A DNA stretch of 64,000 bases from Streptomyces sp. ERV7 (GTDB taxonomy: Bacteria > Actinomycetota > Actinomycetes > Streptomycetales > Streptomycetaceae). This document shows, piece by piece, positions 37,435-45,893 of the stretch. Position 1 is the first letter of the stretch. Each line of letters opens with the position of its first letter. Location of the stretch: contig NZ_LYOY01000029.1 in the NCBI RefSeq assembly GCF_001653515.1, forward strand, positions 1,426,001-1,490,000, in the 5' to 3' direction. A model generated the notes under the pieces. That model ran no database searches. It saw only the letters and a program-made list of their open reading frames with translations, and was not told where the DNA came from. The position numbers and the translations under genes are program-made.

Positions 37435-39168
37435 TCAGCCGGTGCCGAGACCGATCAGCAGGTACTTCGTCTCGCTGGTCAGCGTGCTCGGCTTCATGAC
37501 CGATGTGGCCGACATGAAGAGCTTGCCCTGGTTGAAGCGGATCTCGCCGTACTCAGGACCGAACTGCGAGAGCGCGTCGCGCACCGAGGTGTCCGCCGGG
37601 TTCTGCAGCAGGACCGTCTGCTTGAAGCTGCCCCCGTCGACGCTCACGATCTGGCTGCCCTTGTCGTACGGGGGCTTCTTGAACGCGATGACGTTGTTGC
37701 CGTCCATCCGCAGCGGGTACAGCGAGGAGCCGTCGCCCGCGTCGGCCTTGCCGGGCACGGGCTGCCCGGTGGCCAGGTCGAACGCCATGATCTCGTTGGT
37801 GCGGCCGGAGTAGCCGCTGCCGCCCGCACCGTCGTGCTGCTCGGTGGGGATGTACAGCTTGCCGCCGCCCGCCGCGACCGAGGTGCACTTCTCCACATCG
37901 GTGGAGTCGCAGTCGGCGGCGTACTTGTCGCCCGGCGCCGGGATGCGGGCCAGCAGCTTGCCGGTCTTGTCGTCGATCGAGAAGAAGTCCGAGATCCCGC
38001 TGCCGTCCCCGGCGGTGTCACCGACGTCGGCGGCCACGACCAGCGGCTTGGTCGAGACGATGTGCGCGTACTGGACACCGGCCGGCATCTTGTACGAGGC
38101 GGCCGGCGCACCCGTCTTGGGGTTCAGCGGCTGGATGGTGACCGTGGGGTTGTCGTAGTCGCCGCACTTGCGGACGGCGACCAGCGCCTCGCCGCCGCCG
38201 TAGCCCGCGTCCTTGCACTGGTCGGTGGTGATCTTCGGCTGCCACAGCAGCTTGCCGGTCGCCAGGTCCCAGGCGGAGCCGCCCGAGGTGCCACCGGTGG
38301 CGACCGTGCCGCCGCCGATGGTGACCTCCTCGTACATCGTCTTGCGGTCGCCCTCCTTGACGGAGTTCGTCCAGGCCAGCTTGCCGGTGGCGAGGTCCAG
38401 CACGGCCACCTCGGTGCAGCGCGCGTACTTCTCGCCGGAGGCCTTGGCGCCCTCGTAGACGATCGCCGTCTTGCCGTCGGAGGTGACGTGCGTGGTCGCC
38501 GCGCAGACCGCGCCGGGCAGCGGCAGCTTCCACAGCTGGGTGCCCTTGGCGGGGTCGTAGCCGACGATCTCGTTGACGCCCGACTTGGCGTACACCTTGT
38601 CGGTCAGCCAGGAGCCGTCGACGTGGACCAGGTCGGCGACCTTGGGCTGCGGCACCTGGAAGAGCACCTTGGAGGTGACGTTGGCCGGGGCCTGCTCCTT
38701 GCCGCCGCCTCCGGTCGAGCCGCCCTCCTTGCCGTCCTTGCCGCCGTCCGCGCCCTGCGTGGAGCCGGACTTGGACTCGTCCTTCTTGTCGCCGTCCTTG
38801 CCCTTGGCGTACCAGAGGCCGCCGCCGACGATCAGCGCCACCGCGACGACCGCCGAAACGATGATCGTCGCCTGGGTGTTGAGCTTCCGGCCGCCGCCGG
38901 AGCCGCCGGGGTCGCCCTGCGGCGCCATGGGCTGGGTGGCGGGCTGGCCGGGGTAGCCGTAGCCCTGCTGCGGCTGGCCCGGGTAGCCGTAGCCCGGCTG
39001 GGCCGGGGGCGGCGTCTGCGGATAGCCGTATGCGGATCCGGGCGCGGGGGCCTGCGGATAGCCGTAGGCCGGGGCGGCCGGGGCCGTGGGCGGCTGGGCC
39101 GGAGGCGCGGGCGGCATCGCCGGCGGCGTCGGGGCGCCGAAGCCGCCGGCGTAACACCGTCGCCCCAC
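37435..39168 (-). CDS. membrane-anchored PQQ-type (BamB-like) beta-propeller protein
   Basis: A 577-residue protein. The N-terminal ~110 residues are Pro/Gly/Tyr-rich with repeated YGYPGQP/AYGYPQ units. One TM helix follows (ATIIVSAVVAVALIVGGGLW), then a Lys/Gly/Ser linker and an extracytoplasmic propeller. WD-like PQQ motifs include NEIVGYDPAKGTQLWKLPLP, LDLATGKLAWTN, WDLATGKLLWQP and FDLATGQPVPG. Such proteins are probably scaffolds or sensors. The 5' end is uncertain: GTG 39168 is the only in-frame start before the family-like GGFGAPTPP, and its SD is weak. A DasR-like site lies 52 bp upstream. Confidence 0.72.
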   Translation of the reverse strand: MGRRCYAGGFGAPTPPAMPPAPPAQPPTAPAAPAYGYPQAPAPGSAYGYPQTPPPAQPGYGYPGQPQQGYGYPGQPATQPMAPQGDPGGSGGGRKLNTQATIIVSAVVAVALIVGGGLWYAKGKDGDKKDESKSGSTQGADGGKDGKEGGSTGGGGKEQAPANVTSKVLFQVPQPKVADLVHVDGSWLTDKVYAKSGVNEIVGYDPAKGTQLWKLPLPGAVCAATTHVTSDGKTAIVYEGAKASGEKYARCTEVAVLDLATGKLAWTNSVKEGDRKTMYEEVTIGGGTVATGGTSGGSAWDLATGKLLWQPKITTDQCKDAGYGGGEALVAVRKCGDYDNPTVTIQPLNPKTGAPAASYKMPAGVQYAHIVSTKPLVVAADVGDTAGDGSGISDFFSIDDKTGKLLARIPAPGDKYAADCDSTDVEKCTSVAAGGGKLYIPTEQHDGAGGSGYSGRTNEIMAFDLATGQPVPGKADAGDGSSLYPLRMDGNNVIAFKKPPYDKGSQIVSVDGGSFKQTVLLQNPADTSVRDALSQFGPEYGEIRFNQGKLFMSATSVMKPSTLTSETKYLLIGLGTG

Positions 39169-39219
39169 GCATCCGCCGGCTCCCGCCTGTGGCACCGCAC
39201 GGACCCGCCGCACGGCCGA

Positions 39220-39235
39220 GATGGTCCAGACCAGT
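39220..39235 (-). promoter_or_regulatory. DasR-responsive element (dre)-like site
   Basis: On the minus strand the sequence reads ACTGGTCTGGACCATC, matching 13 of 16 bases of the published dre consensus ACTGGTCTAGACCACT, with an intact TGGTCT-GGACCA core. It lies 52 bp upstream of the PQQ-propeller start and 144 bp upstream of the divergent DeoR gene. DasR is the GlcNAc-6-phosphate-responsive GntR regulator of chitin use and development. Confidence 0.6.
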
Positions 39236-39343
39236 TGGCCTCGGTCATCACGATGACACGGGGGCGGGGGATGCGGAACACCGCCGCCCGGGGACGCCGA
39301 CCACCCCTCCCCTCCCCGAGAGTCCGCTACTCTCCCATCCACA

Positions 39344-39359
39344 TGTTCGATCGAACATC
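39344..39359. promoter_or_regulatory. palindromic operator upstream of the DeoR gene
   Basis: ATGTTCGATCGAACAT is a perfect 16-bp palindrome ending 19 bp before the DeoR ATG. GTTCGA/TCGAAC half-sites are common for DeoR-family sugar regulators, so autoregulation is likely. Confidence 0.65.
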
Positions 39360-39378
39360 GATGTGTTAGAAAGGGGCC

Positions 39379-40167
39379 ATGGGTGTAGCCAACCGTCTCG
39401 ATCTGACCCTGCGGCTCGTGCAGGGCTCCGGGCAGGTTTCTGTGTCTGAACTTTCTCAGCGGCTGGGGGTGTCCGAGATGACCGTGCGGCGGGATCTGGA
39501 CGCGTTGGAGCGGCAGGGGCTGCTCCGGCGGGTGCACGGTGGGGCGGTCGCCGGGCCGCGCCGGGAGGAGGGGGCGGGGTTCGACGCCCGTGAGGCGTGG
39601 CAGGCCGCGACCAAGGACCGGCTCGGCGTGGCGGTGGCCGCGCTGGTGGAGCCCGGCTCGCGCGTGCTGCTGGACGCCGGGACCACCACCGTGCACGTCG
39701 CGGAGCACCTGGCCGCCCGGGCCCCGCTCACGGTCGCGGTGCTCAGCCTCCAGGCGGCGGTGTGCCTGGCGGACCGGCCCGGGATCGAGCTGCTCGTCGT
39801 GGGAGGCCGCTCCCGGCCCGGCGAGCGCTCCCTGGTGGGCCCGCTGGCCCTGCGCACGCTGGAATCCCTCGTCTTCGACTGCTTCGTGATGTCGATCGGC
39901 GGTGTCCACGCCGAGCACGGCTGGTCGGAGTTCTCCCTGGAGGACGCGGCGGTCAAGCGGGCCGGGCTCGCCCAGGCCGCCCGCACGGTCGGGGTGGCCG
40001 ACGCGACCAAGCTCGGCGTCCGCGCGTTCGGACAGGTCGCCCCGCTCGACGCGGTGGACGCCTTCGTCACCGACGCCGCGGCCGAGGACCCCGCCACCCA
40101 CCCCGGCGGCCCGGCGACGCTGAAGGCGCTGCGGGACGCGGGCGTCCGAACGGTGCTCGCCCGATGA
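39379..40167 (+). CDS. DeoR/GlpR family sugar-responsive regulator
   Basis: A 262-residue regulator. The N-terminal DeoR helix-turn-helix has GQVSVSELSQRLGVSEMTVR and RDLDALERQGLLRRVHGGAV (about 18-57). The DeoRC sensor domain has VLLDAGTTTVHVAEHLA, the phosphosugar loop, and a conserved IGGVHAEHGWSEFSLEDAAVKR stretch. Such proteins bind a phosphorylated sugar. The ATG follows aaagggg. It overlaps the NUDIX gene by 4 bp, so the pair is coupled, and lies between two sugar-metabolism regions (gal operon and the SSS transporter). Confidence 0.87.
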   Translation: MGVANRLDLTLRLVQGSGQVSVSELSQRLGVSEMTVRRDLDALERQGLLRRVHGGAVAGPRREEGAGFDAREAWQAATKDRLGVAVAALVEPGSRVLLDAGTTTVHVAEHLAARAPLTVAVLSLQAAVCLADRPGIELLVVGGRSRPGERSLVGPLALRTLESLVFDCFVMSIGGVHAEHGWSEFSLEDAAVKRAGLAQAARTVGVADATKLGVRAFGQVAPLDAVDAFVTDAAAEDPATHPGGPATLKALRDAGVRTVLAR

Positions 40168-40844
40168 CCGCCGGCATCGACACCCCCGACCGCCGCGGCC
40201 GCACCGGCCTGGACCGGCACGGCCGCGATCTGACCGGCAACCCGCAGGTGCGGATCACGGACGTCGAGGTGCTCTCCTGCGACTGGTACGTCCTGCGCAA
40301 GACCACCTTCGACTACCGCCACAGCGACGGCCATTGGAGCCGCGAGCAGCGCGAGACGTACGACCGGGGCGACGGCGCGACGATCCTCCTCTACTCCGCC
40401 GAGCACCGGACCGTCCTGCTGACACGCCAGTTCCGGCTGCCCGCGTACGTCAACGGGCACCCCGACGGGATGCTCCTGGAGACCGCCGCCGGACTGCTCG
40501 ACGGCGACAGCCCCGAGGAGGCCATCCGGCGGGAGGCGGCCGAGGAGACGGGCCACACCGTCGGGACCCCCGAGCCGGTCTTCGCCGTCTATATGAGCCC
40601 CGGCTCGGTCACCGAACGGCTGCACTTCTTCGCGGCGCCCTACGGCCCGGCCACCGCCACCGCCGAAGGAGGCGGGGTGGCGGCCGAGGGCGAGGACATC
40701 GCCGTGGTGGAACTCCCCTTCGCCAAGGCCCTGGACATGGTCCGCGGCGGGGAGATCGCCGACGCCAAGACCGTCATGCTGCTCCAATGGGCGGCCCTGG
40801 ACGGCCCGTTCCGGCCTCGGGAGGACCCGCGTCCCGCACCGTGA
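40164..40844 (+). CDS. NUDIX hydrolase, NudK/ADP-sugar pyrophosphatase-like
   Basis: A 226-residue hydrolase. FDYRHSDGHWSREQRETYDR and LLTRQFRLPAYVNGHPDGML are typical of the ADP-ribose/GDP-mannose pyrophosphatase branch (NudF/NudK). The Nudix box reads GLLDGDSPEEAIRREAAEET, with REAAEETG intact and the first half slightly shortened. The product is a sugar phosphate plus NMP. The ATG overlaps the stop of the DeoR gene, implying that the regulator and hydrolase act on the same sugar-nucleotide pool. The exact substrate is not predictable. Confidence 0.85.
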   Translation: MTAGIDTPDRRGRTGLDRHGRDLTGNPQVRITDVEVLSCDWYVLRKTTFDYRHSDGHWSREQRETYDRGDGATILLYSAEHRTVLLTRQFRLPAYVNGHPDGMLLETAAGLLDGDSPEEAIRREAAEETGHTVGTPEPVFAVYMSPGSVTERLHFFAAPYGPATATAEGGGVAAEGEDIAVVELPFAKALDMVRGGEIADAKTVMLLQWAALDGPFRPREDPRPAP

Positions 40845-40850
40845 CGCGCC

Positions 40851-41975
40851 CTACGGCAGCGACCACCAGTCGACCCACAGGTCGGAGTCGTCGGTGACCA
40901 CGAAGGCGTACGGCCGCTCGGCGGCGTTCGCGTTGTCCTGAACCGTGAGGACCTCGCCGGGGCGCTCGATGACGCGTCCGGGCGGTGTGCCCTGCGCGGC
41001 CCAGTTCCACTTGCCGCCGTCCCACCAGTTCACATACAGCTTGGAGTCGTCGCCGATCACGAAGGCGTACGGGCGGGTGAACGCGCTGGGGTCGTCCCGC
41101 ATCGTGACCACGCCGACGGAGTCGAGGATGAGCCGCCCGCTGGGCGCGCCCTGGTCGCTCCAGTTCCACTTGCCGCCGTCCCACCAGTTGACGTACAGCT
41201 TCGAGTCGTAGCCCTGGACGAAGACGTAGGGCCGCTCGACCGCCTGCGGGTTGTCCTGGACGGTGACGACGCCCGCGCCCTTCTTCACCGGCTGCCCGCT
41301 GGGCGTTCCCTGGTCGCTCCAGTTCCACTTGCTCCCGTCCCACCAGTTGACCCAGACACGGGAGTCGCCGGTGATGACGAAGGCGTACGGCCGGGTGAAG
41401 GCGCTCGGGTTGTCGCGCATGGTGGTGACGCCGAGCGGACGCGAGATGACGCGGCTCGGCGGGGTGCCCTGGTCGCTCCAGTTCCACGCCTTGCCGTCCC
41501 ACCAGTTGACCCAGAGGCGGAAGTCGTCGGTGAGGAAGAAGACGTACGGGCGCTGCGGCGCGTTCGGGTTGTCCTGGACGCTGACGACCCCGACGCCCTC
41601 ACGGACCCGGCGCCCGCCCGGCGCTCCCTGGTCGTTCCAGTTCCACTTGCTGCCGTCCCACCAGTTCACATACAGCTTCGAGTCGTCGCCGATCACGAAG
41701 GCGTACGGGCGCTGGGGCGCGTTCGGGTTGTCCTTGACCGTGACGGCGCCGACCTTCTCGATGACGGTGCGCCCGGCCGGCGTCCCCTGGTCGCTCCAGT
41801 GCCAGGCCTTGCCGTCCCACCAGTTGACGTGCAGCCGCGAGTCGTAGCCGCGGACGAAGACATACGGCCGCTGGGCGGCCTGTGGGTCGTCCTTCATCGT
41901 GACGGCGCCCGCGGTGGCTCGGACACCGACCGCGGCGGTGGGCTTCTGCTGGTCGTTCCACTGCCATGAACCCAT
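40851..41975 (-). CDS. WWDG-repeat seven-bladed beta-propeller (lectin-like) protein
   Basis: A 374-residue protein built from a 53-residue unit. Six full units begin RPYxFV, continue with DSKLYVNWWDG, KWNWSDQGTPxGR and a GVVTVxDNPxA linker. The N-terminal 35 residues (GSWQWNDQQKP to DDPQAAQ) equal the second part of the unit and the C-terminal 21 (RPYAFVVTDDSDLWVDWW) the first part, so seven blades close by strand exchange. Trp-rich propellers of this type resemble fucose-type lectins. No signal peptide or TM helix is visible. The ATG has SD ggagaaggggaa. Function is unknown. Confidence 0.78.
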   Translation of the reverse strand: MGSWQWNDQQKPTAAVGVRATAGAVTMKDDPQAAQRPYVFVRGYDSRLHVNWWDGKAWHWSDQGTPAGRTVIEKVGAVTVKDNPNAPQRPYAFVIGDDSKLYVNWWDGSKWNWNDQGAPGGRRVREGVGVVSVQDNPNAPQRPYVFFLTDDFRLWVNWWDGKAWNWSDQGTPPSRVISRPLGVTTMRDNPSAFTRPYAFVITGDSRVWVNWWDGSKWNWSDQGTPSGQPVKKGAGVVTVQDNPQAVERPYVFVQGYDSKLYVNWWDGGKWNWSDQGAPSGRLILDSVGVVTMRDDPSAFTRPYAFVIGDDSKLYVNWWDGGKWNWAAQGTPPGRVIERPGEVLTVQDNANAAERPYAFVVTDDSDLWVDWWSLP

Positions 41976-42351
41976 CGTGTTCCCCTTCTCCAGCCCCAGG
42001 GCCCGGCGCGATGCGCGCAGGTCAGGGCATGCCGAGGTGAGATGTGCTCCAAGGGGTCCGGCGCCGCCGTGGGCGCGCGCCGGGACACAGGGACGGGGTC
42101 CGGCCGGAGTCCCGCACAGTTCCGTGGCGGACACTCTGGCACCGCATCCCCTTGCTGTCACCGGCGCGGCCCGGACCCCACCACTCCACGGGCTCGTTCC
42201 GGACAGGCCGCCGGACACGCCGGGCCGCCGACCGCGACCCCTCTCACTCTCCACCACAATCAAACAAAAACTTCCAACAAAAGTGTTCAGTTTCTGGCCG
42301 TCGAGGCGTAGGTTCCGGTTCGGATCAGTTCGCTCGACGAAGCGGGTACGT

Positions 42352-44022
42352 ATGCAATCTCTGGCCGAAGGGCTCCGGCTCCCCACCAACGGGCTCGACT
42401 ACACGATTCTGGCGATCTACTTCGTCGTCGTCCTGGGCATCGGCTTCGCCGCCCGCGCGAGTGTGAAGACCAGCCTCGACTTCTTCCTTTCCGGCCGGTC
42501 GCTGCCCGCCTGGGTGACCGGGCTCGCCTTCGTCGCCGCCAACCTCGGCGCCACCGAGATCCTCGGGATGGCCGCCACCGGCGCCCAGTACGGCGTGGCG
42601 GTCGTGCACTGGTACTGGATCGGCGCCATCCCGGCCATGGTCTTCCTCGGCCTGGTGATGATGCCCTTCTACTACCGCTCGAAGGTCCGGTCCGTGCCGG
42701 AGTTCCTGCTCCAGCGGTTCGACGCCTCCGCACACCTGCTCAGCTCCGCGCTGTTCGCCTTCGCCGCGATCCTCATCGCGGGCGTCAACCTCTACGCCCT
42801 GTCGATCGTGGTGGAGGCGCTGCTCGGCTGGCCGCAGTGGGTGGCCGTCGTCGTCGCCGGGCTGTTCGTGCTCGCGTACATCACCGTCGGCGGACTCTCC
42901 TCGGCGATCTACAACGAAGTGCTCCAGTTCTTCGTGATCCTCGCCGCGCTGATCCCGCTGGTCGTCCTCGGCCTCAAGCGGGTCGGCGGCTGGGGCGCGC
43001 TCAGTGACGACCTGGAGTCGGCGCACGGCCACAACTACCTCACCGCCTGGGGAGGCACCGGCATCGGGCAGGGCAACCCGCTCGGCGCCAACTGGCTGAC
43101 GATCATCCTCGGGCTCGGCTTCGTGCTCTCCTTCGGCTACTGGACCACCAACTTCGCCGAGGTCCAGCGCGCCCTCTCCGCCAAGAACCTCAGCGCGGCC
43201 CAGCGCACCCCGCTGATCGCCGCCTTCCCGAAGATGTTCATCGTCTTCCTGGTGATGATCCCGGGGCTGGTCGCCGCCGCCCTGGTGCCGAAGATCGGCA
43301 CCCCGGGCTCCGACCTGACGTACAACGACGCCATCCCGTATCTGATGCAGGAGCTGCTGCCCAACGGTGTGCTCGGCATCGCCGTCACCGGGCTGCTCGC
43401 CGCCTTCATGGCGGGCATGGCGGCCAACGTGTCGTCGTTCAACACCGTCTTCACCTACGACATCTGGTCCAAGTACGTGAAGAAGGACCGGCCGGACGCG
43501 TACTACCTGCGCTTCGGGCGGCTGATCACGGCGATCGGCGTGCTGGCCTCGATCGGCACCGCGTTCATCGCGTCCAGCTTCTCCAACATCATGGGATACC
43601 TCCAGACGCTGTTCTCCTTCTTCAACGTGCCGATGTTCGTGGTCTTCGTCATCGGGATGTTCTGGAAGCGGGCGTCGATGAAGTCCGGTGTCTGGGGGCT
43701 GCTCGCGGGCACCACGGCCGCGATGGTCAACTACTTCTGGATCTACAAGCAGGGCGTCGTCTCCATCCCCACCGACCAGGGCGCCAACTTCGTCTCCGCC
43801 ATCGTCGGCTTCGCCGCCGGCGCGATCGTCATGGTCGTGGTGACGCTCTTCACCGCCCCCAAGCCCGAGGCCGAGCTGGCCGGTCTGGTGTACGGGACGG
43901 CCTCGCCCGGTCTGGAGGAGCCGCCCGCCGAGGGCGACGGCGCCTGGTACCGCAGGCCCGCGCTGCTCGGCTGGGGAGCGGTGGTCCTCGCCGCGGCCTG
44001 CTACCTGCCCTACTCGCTCTGA
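42352..44022 (+). CDS. sodium:solute symporter, SGLT-like (sugar)
   Basis: A 556-residue SSS transporter with about 14 hydrophobic segments. It matches sodium/galactose symporters: LDFFLSGRSLPAWVTGLAFV after helix 1, LGATEILGMAATGAQYGVAV, a GGLSSAIYNEVLQFFVI segment, and LAAFMAGMAANVSSFNTVFT (the Na site Ser/Thr region). The gal operon lies about 6 kb away on the other strand. The leader contains CAAACAAAAACTTCCAACAA, A-rich and reminiscent of the galT upstream repeats, so shared sugar control is possible. A small membrane protein follows 15 bp downstream. Confidence 0.85.
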   Translation: MQSLAEGLRLPTNGLDYTILAIYFVVVLGIGFAARASVKTSLDFFLSGRSLPAWVTGLAFVAANLGATEILGMAATGAQYGVAVVHWYWIGAIPAMVFLGLVMMPFYYRSKVRSVPEFLLQRFDASAHLLSSALFAFAAILIAGVNLYALSIVVEALLGWPQWVAVVVAGLFVLAYITVGGLSSAIYNEVLQFFVILAALIPLVVLGLKRVGGWGALSDDLESAHGHNYLTAWGGTGIGQGNPLGANWLTIILGLGFVLSFGYWTTNFAEVQRALSAKNLSAAQRTPLIAAFPKMFIVFLVMIPGLVAAALVPKIGTPGSDLTYNDAIPYLMQELLPNGVLGIAVTGLLAAFMAGMAANVSSFNTVFTYDIWSKYVKKDRPDAYYLRFGRLITAIGVLASIGTAFIASSFSNIMGYLQTLFSFFNVPMFVVFVIGMFWKRASMKSGVWGLLAGTTAAMVNYFWIYKQGVVSIPTDQGANFVSAIVGFAAGAIVMVVVTLFTAPKPEAELAGLVYGTASPGLEEPPAEGDGAWYRRPALLGWGAVVLAAACYLPYSL

Positions 44023-44037
44023 TCGGAGGCCCGGACC

Positions 44038-44334
44038 ATGTCTGAACTGCAACGCGAAGTCTCCGAGCTGGAGAAGAAGTCCGCCACGGCGGCCCGGCTC
44101 TTCGACATCCGCCGGATTATCGGCGGTCTGTTCACCCTGTACGGAGTGATCGTCACCATAGCCGGGCTCACGGCCTCCGACGCCGATCTGGAGAAGGCCC
44201 AGGGCGTCAACATCAACCTCTGGACGGGGCTCGGCATGCTGGCCCTGGGCCTGTTCTTCCTGGCCTGGCTGTGGCTGCGGCCCCTGGCCCCGCCCGCCCC
44301 GGAGGACGGCGCGGACCGGCCGGAAGGGGCCTAG
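44038..44334 (+). CDS. small two-TM protein following the symporter
   Basis: A 98-residue protein. A coiled N terminus (SELQREVSELEKKSATAARL) precedes two TM helices (about 29-46, IIGGLFTLYGVIVTIAGL, and 63-81, LGMLALGLFFLAWLWL) and an acidic tail. It is coupled to the symporter gene, 15 bp downstream, and is probably an accessory or stability factor. I do not recognise a named family. Confidence 0.72.
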   Translation: MSELQREVSELEKKSATAARLFDIRRIIGGLFTLYGVIVTIAGLTASDADLEKAQGVNINLWTGLGMLALGLFFLAWLWLRPLAPPAPEDGADRPEGA

Positions 44335-44509
44335 GCCGGTCGCGCGGGACCCTCCCGACGGTCCTGCGCGCCCCTCCCCTCCGCTTCTCGATCTTTTTTC
44401 CTGCTGCTTCTCGTCACATTTCCCTGTTCGAATCCGTCAGTGAAGTGATCGCGAAAGCCGGCCGGTGCGTTCCGGGGGCATACGCAGAACGAGGAAGTAG
44501 GGAAGAACC

Positions 44510-45826
44510 ATGACCACGAGCGCTCTCGCCGAACTGCGTTCACAGGTGCGCGGCCGTGTCCTGCTGACCGGTGACGACGGCTTCGACCAGGCACGACAGC
44601 CGTGGAACCTCTCGGTCCAGCAGCCCGTCTCGGCGGTCGTCGAGGCCGCCGACGCCGACGACGTCTCGGCCGTGGTGCGGTACGCGGCGGCCGCCGGGCT
44701 CGTCGTCGCCCCCCAGCCCGGCGGCCGGGGCGCCAGCGGTGACGTGGAAGGAGTGATCCTGCTCCGCACGGGCAAGCTGGACGAGCTGCACGTGGACGCC
44801 GCCACCCGCACCGCGCGCGTCGGCGCGGGCGTCATGGGCGGGCAGGTCCAGGCCGTGGCCGGGCCGCTCGGCCTGACCGGCCTGCCGGGCAGCTCCCCGC
44901 TGGTCAGCGTGGTCGGCTACACGCTCGGTGGCGGGCTCAGCTGGTTCGGGCGCAAGCACGGCTGGGCGGCCGACAGCGTCACCGCCTTCGAGGTGGTCAC
45001 CGCCGACGGCACCCAGACCCGGGTGACCGCCGACTCCGACGCCGAGCTCTTCTGGGCGCTGCGCGGCGGCAGCGGCGACTACGCCCTGGTCACGGCCATG
45101 GAGTACGACCTGCACCCCGCGCCCGCGCTGTTCGGCGGCCGGGTGGTCTGGCACGGCAGCCAGGCGCCCCGCGTCCTGGAGGCCTACCGCAAGATCACCT
45201 CGAACGCCCCGGACGAGCTGACCTCGTGGATCAACCTGCTCGAAATCCCGAACGGGCCCTCGCTGGTCACCGTGGACAGCGCCTTCCTGGGCGAGGAGGC
45301 CGAGGGCCGGGCGCTGCTCAGCGCGCTCGACGAGATCGAGGGCGCCAACACCGACACCAGGGGCATGCTGCCGGTGGCCGAGCTGGGCGAGATCGCCGGT
45401 GAGCCGACCGAGCCCGGGCTCAGCGCGAGCCGCGCCGAGCTGCTCACGGACCTGGACGACAAGGTCGCGGCGGCACTGCTCGCGGAGTCGATCGCCCCGC
45501 TCCTCGGTGTGCAGATCCGGCACCTGGGCGGCGCCTTCGCCAGGCCGACGGAGAACCCGCAGGGCCCGCTGACCGAGCCGTACTCACTGGCCATGTTCGG
45601 TGTGCCCTTCACGCCCGAGCGCGGGGCCGAGATCGTCGCCCGCCAGCAGTCGCTGATCCAGTCGGTCGCCCCGTACATCAGCGGCCGCAAGCCCTACACC
45701 TACCTCTCCCCCGGCGACACCGCCTCGACCGCCTTCAAGCCCGAGGTGCTCGCCAAGCTCCAGCAGGTCAAGCGCGACCGCGACCCGAACGGGGTCTTCC
45801 GCAGCAACTTCCCGGTCCTCGGCTGA
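44510..45826 (+). CDS. FAD-binding oxidoreductase, berberine-bridge-enzyme (BBE) family
   Basis: A 438-residue flavoprotein. The PCMH-type FAD domain has VVAPQPGGRGASGDVEGVIL, then GLTGLPGSSPLVSVVGYTLG and GGLSWFGRKHGWAADSV (about 120-155). The C-terminal BBE segment ends VKRDRDPNGVFRSNFPVLG. The usual covalent FAD ligands are absent: the first motif has Arg where SGGHS has His, and no Cys occurs in the second, so FAD should be bound non-covalently. The substrate is unknown; such enzymes oxidise sugars or natural products. The ATG follows aggaagtagggaag. Confidence 0.85.
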   Translation: MTTSALAELRSQVRGRVLLTGDDGFDQARQPWNLSVQQPVSAVVEAADADDVSAVVRYAAAAGLVVAPQPGGRGASGDVEGVILLRTGKLDELHVDAATRTARVGAGVMGGQVQAVAGPLGLTGLPGSSPLVSVVGYTLGGGLSWFGRKHGWAADSVTAFEVVTADGTQTRVTADSDAELFWALRGGSGDYALVTAMEYDLHPAPALFGGRVVWHGSQAPRVLEAYRKITSNAPDELTSWINLLEIPNGPSLVTVDSAFLGEEAEGRALLSALDEIEGANTDTRGMLPVAELGEIAGEPTEPGLSASRAELLTDLDDKVAAALLAESIAPLLGVQIRHLGGAFARPTENPQGPLTEPYSLAMFGVPFTPERGAEIVARQQSLIQSVAPYISGRKPYTYLSPGDTASTAFKPEVLAKLQQVKRDRDPNGVFRSNFPVLG

Positions 45827-45843
45827 CGGTCCGGAAACGAGAG

Positions 45844-45875
45844 CGGCGCCCCGCGGCAGTGTTCGCGGGGCGCCG
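45844..45875. terminator. bidirectional hairpin, BBE gene / HAD phosphatase
   Basis: CGGCGCCCCGCG pairs with CGCGGGGCGCCG over 12 bp around GCAGTGTT, followed by TTCT. It lies between convergent genes. Confidence 0.75.
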
Positions 45876-45893
45876 TTCTGCGTCTGCGGACGG

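Noticed and set aside
39000..39281. A longer PQQ-propeller start at an ATG reading MTEANWSG
   Set aside because: It is in another frame from the propeller and the DNA there matches a DasR operator, so it is more likely promoter than coding sequence.
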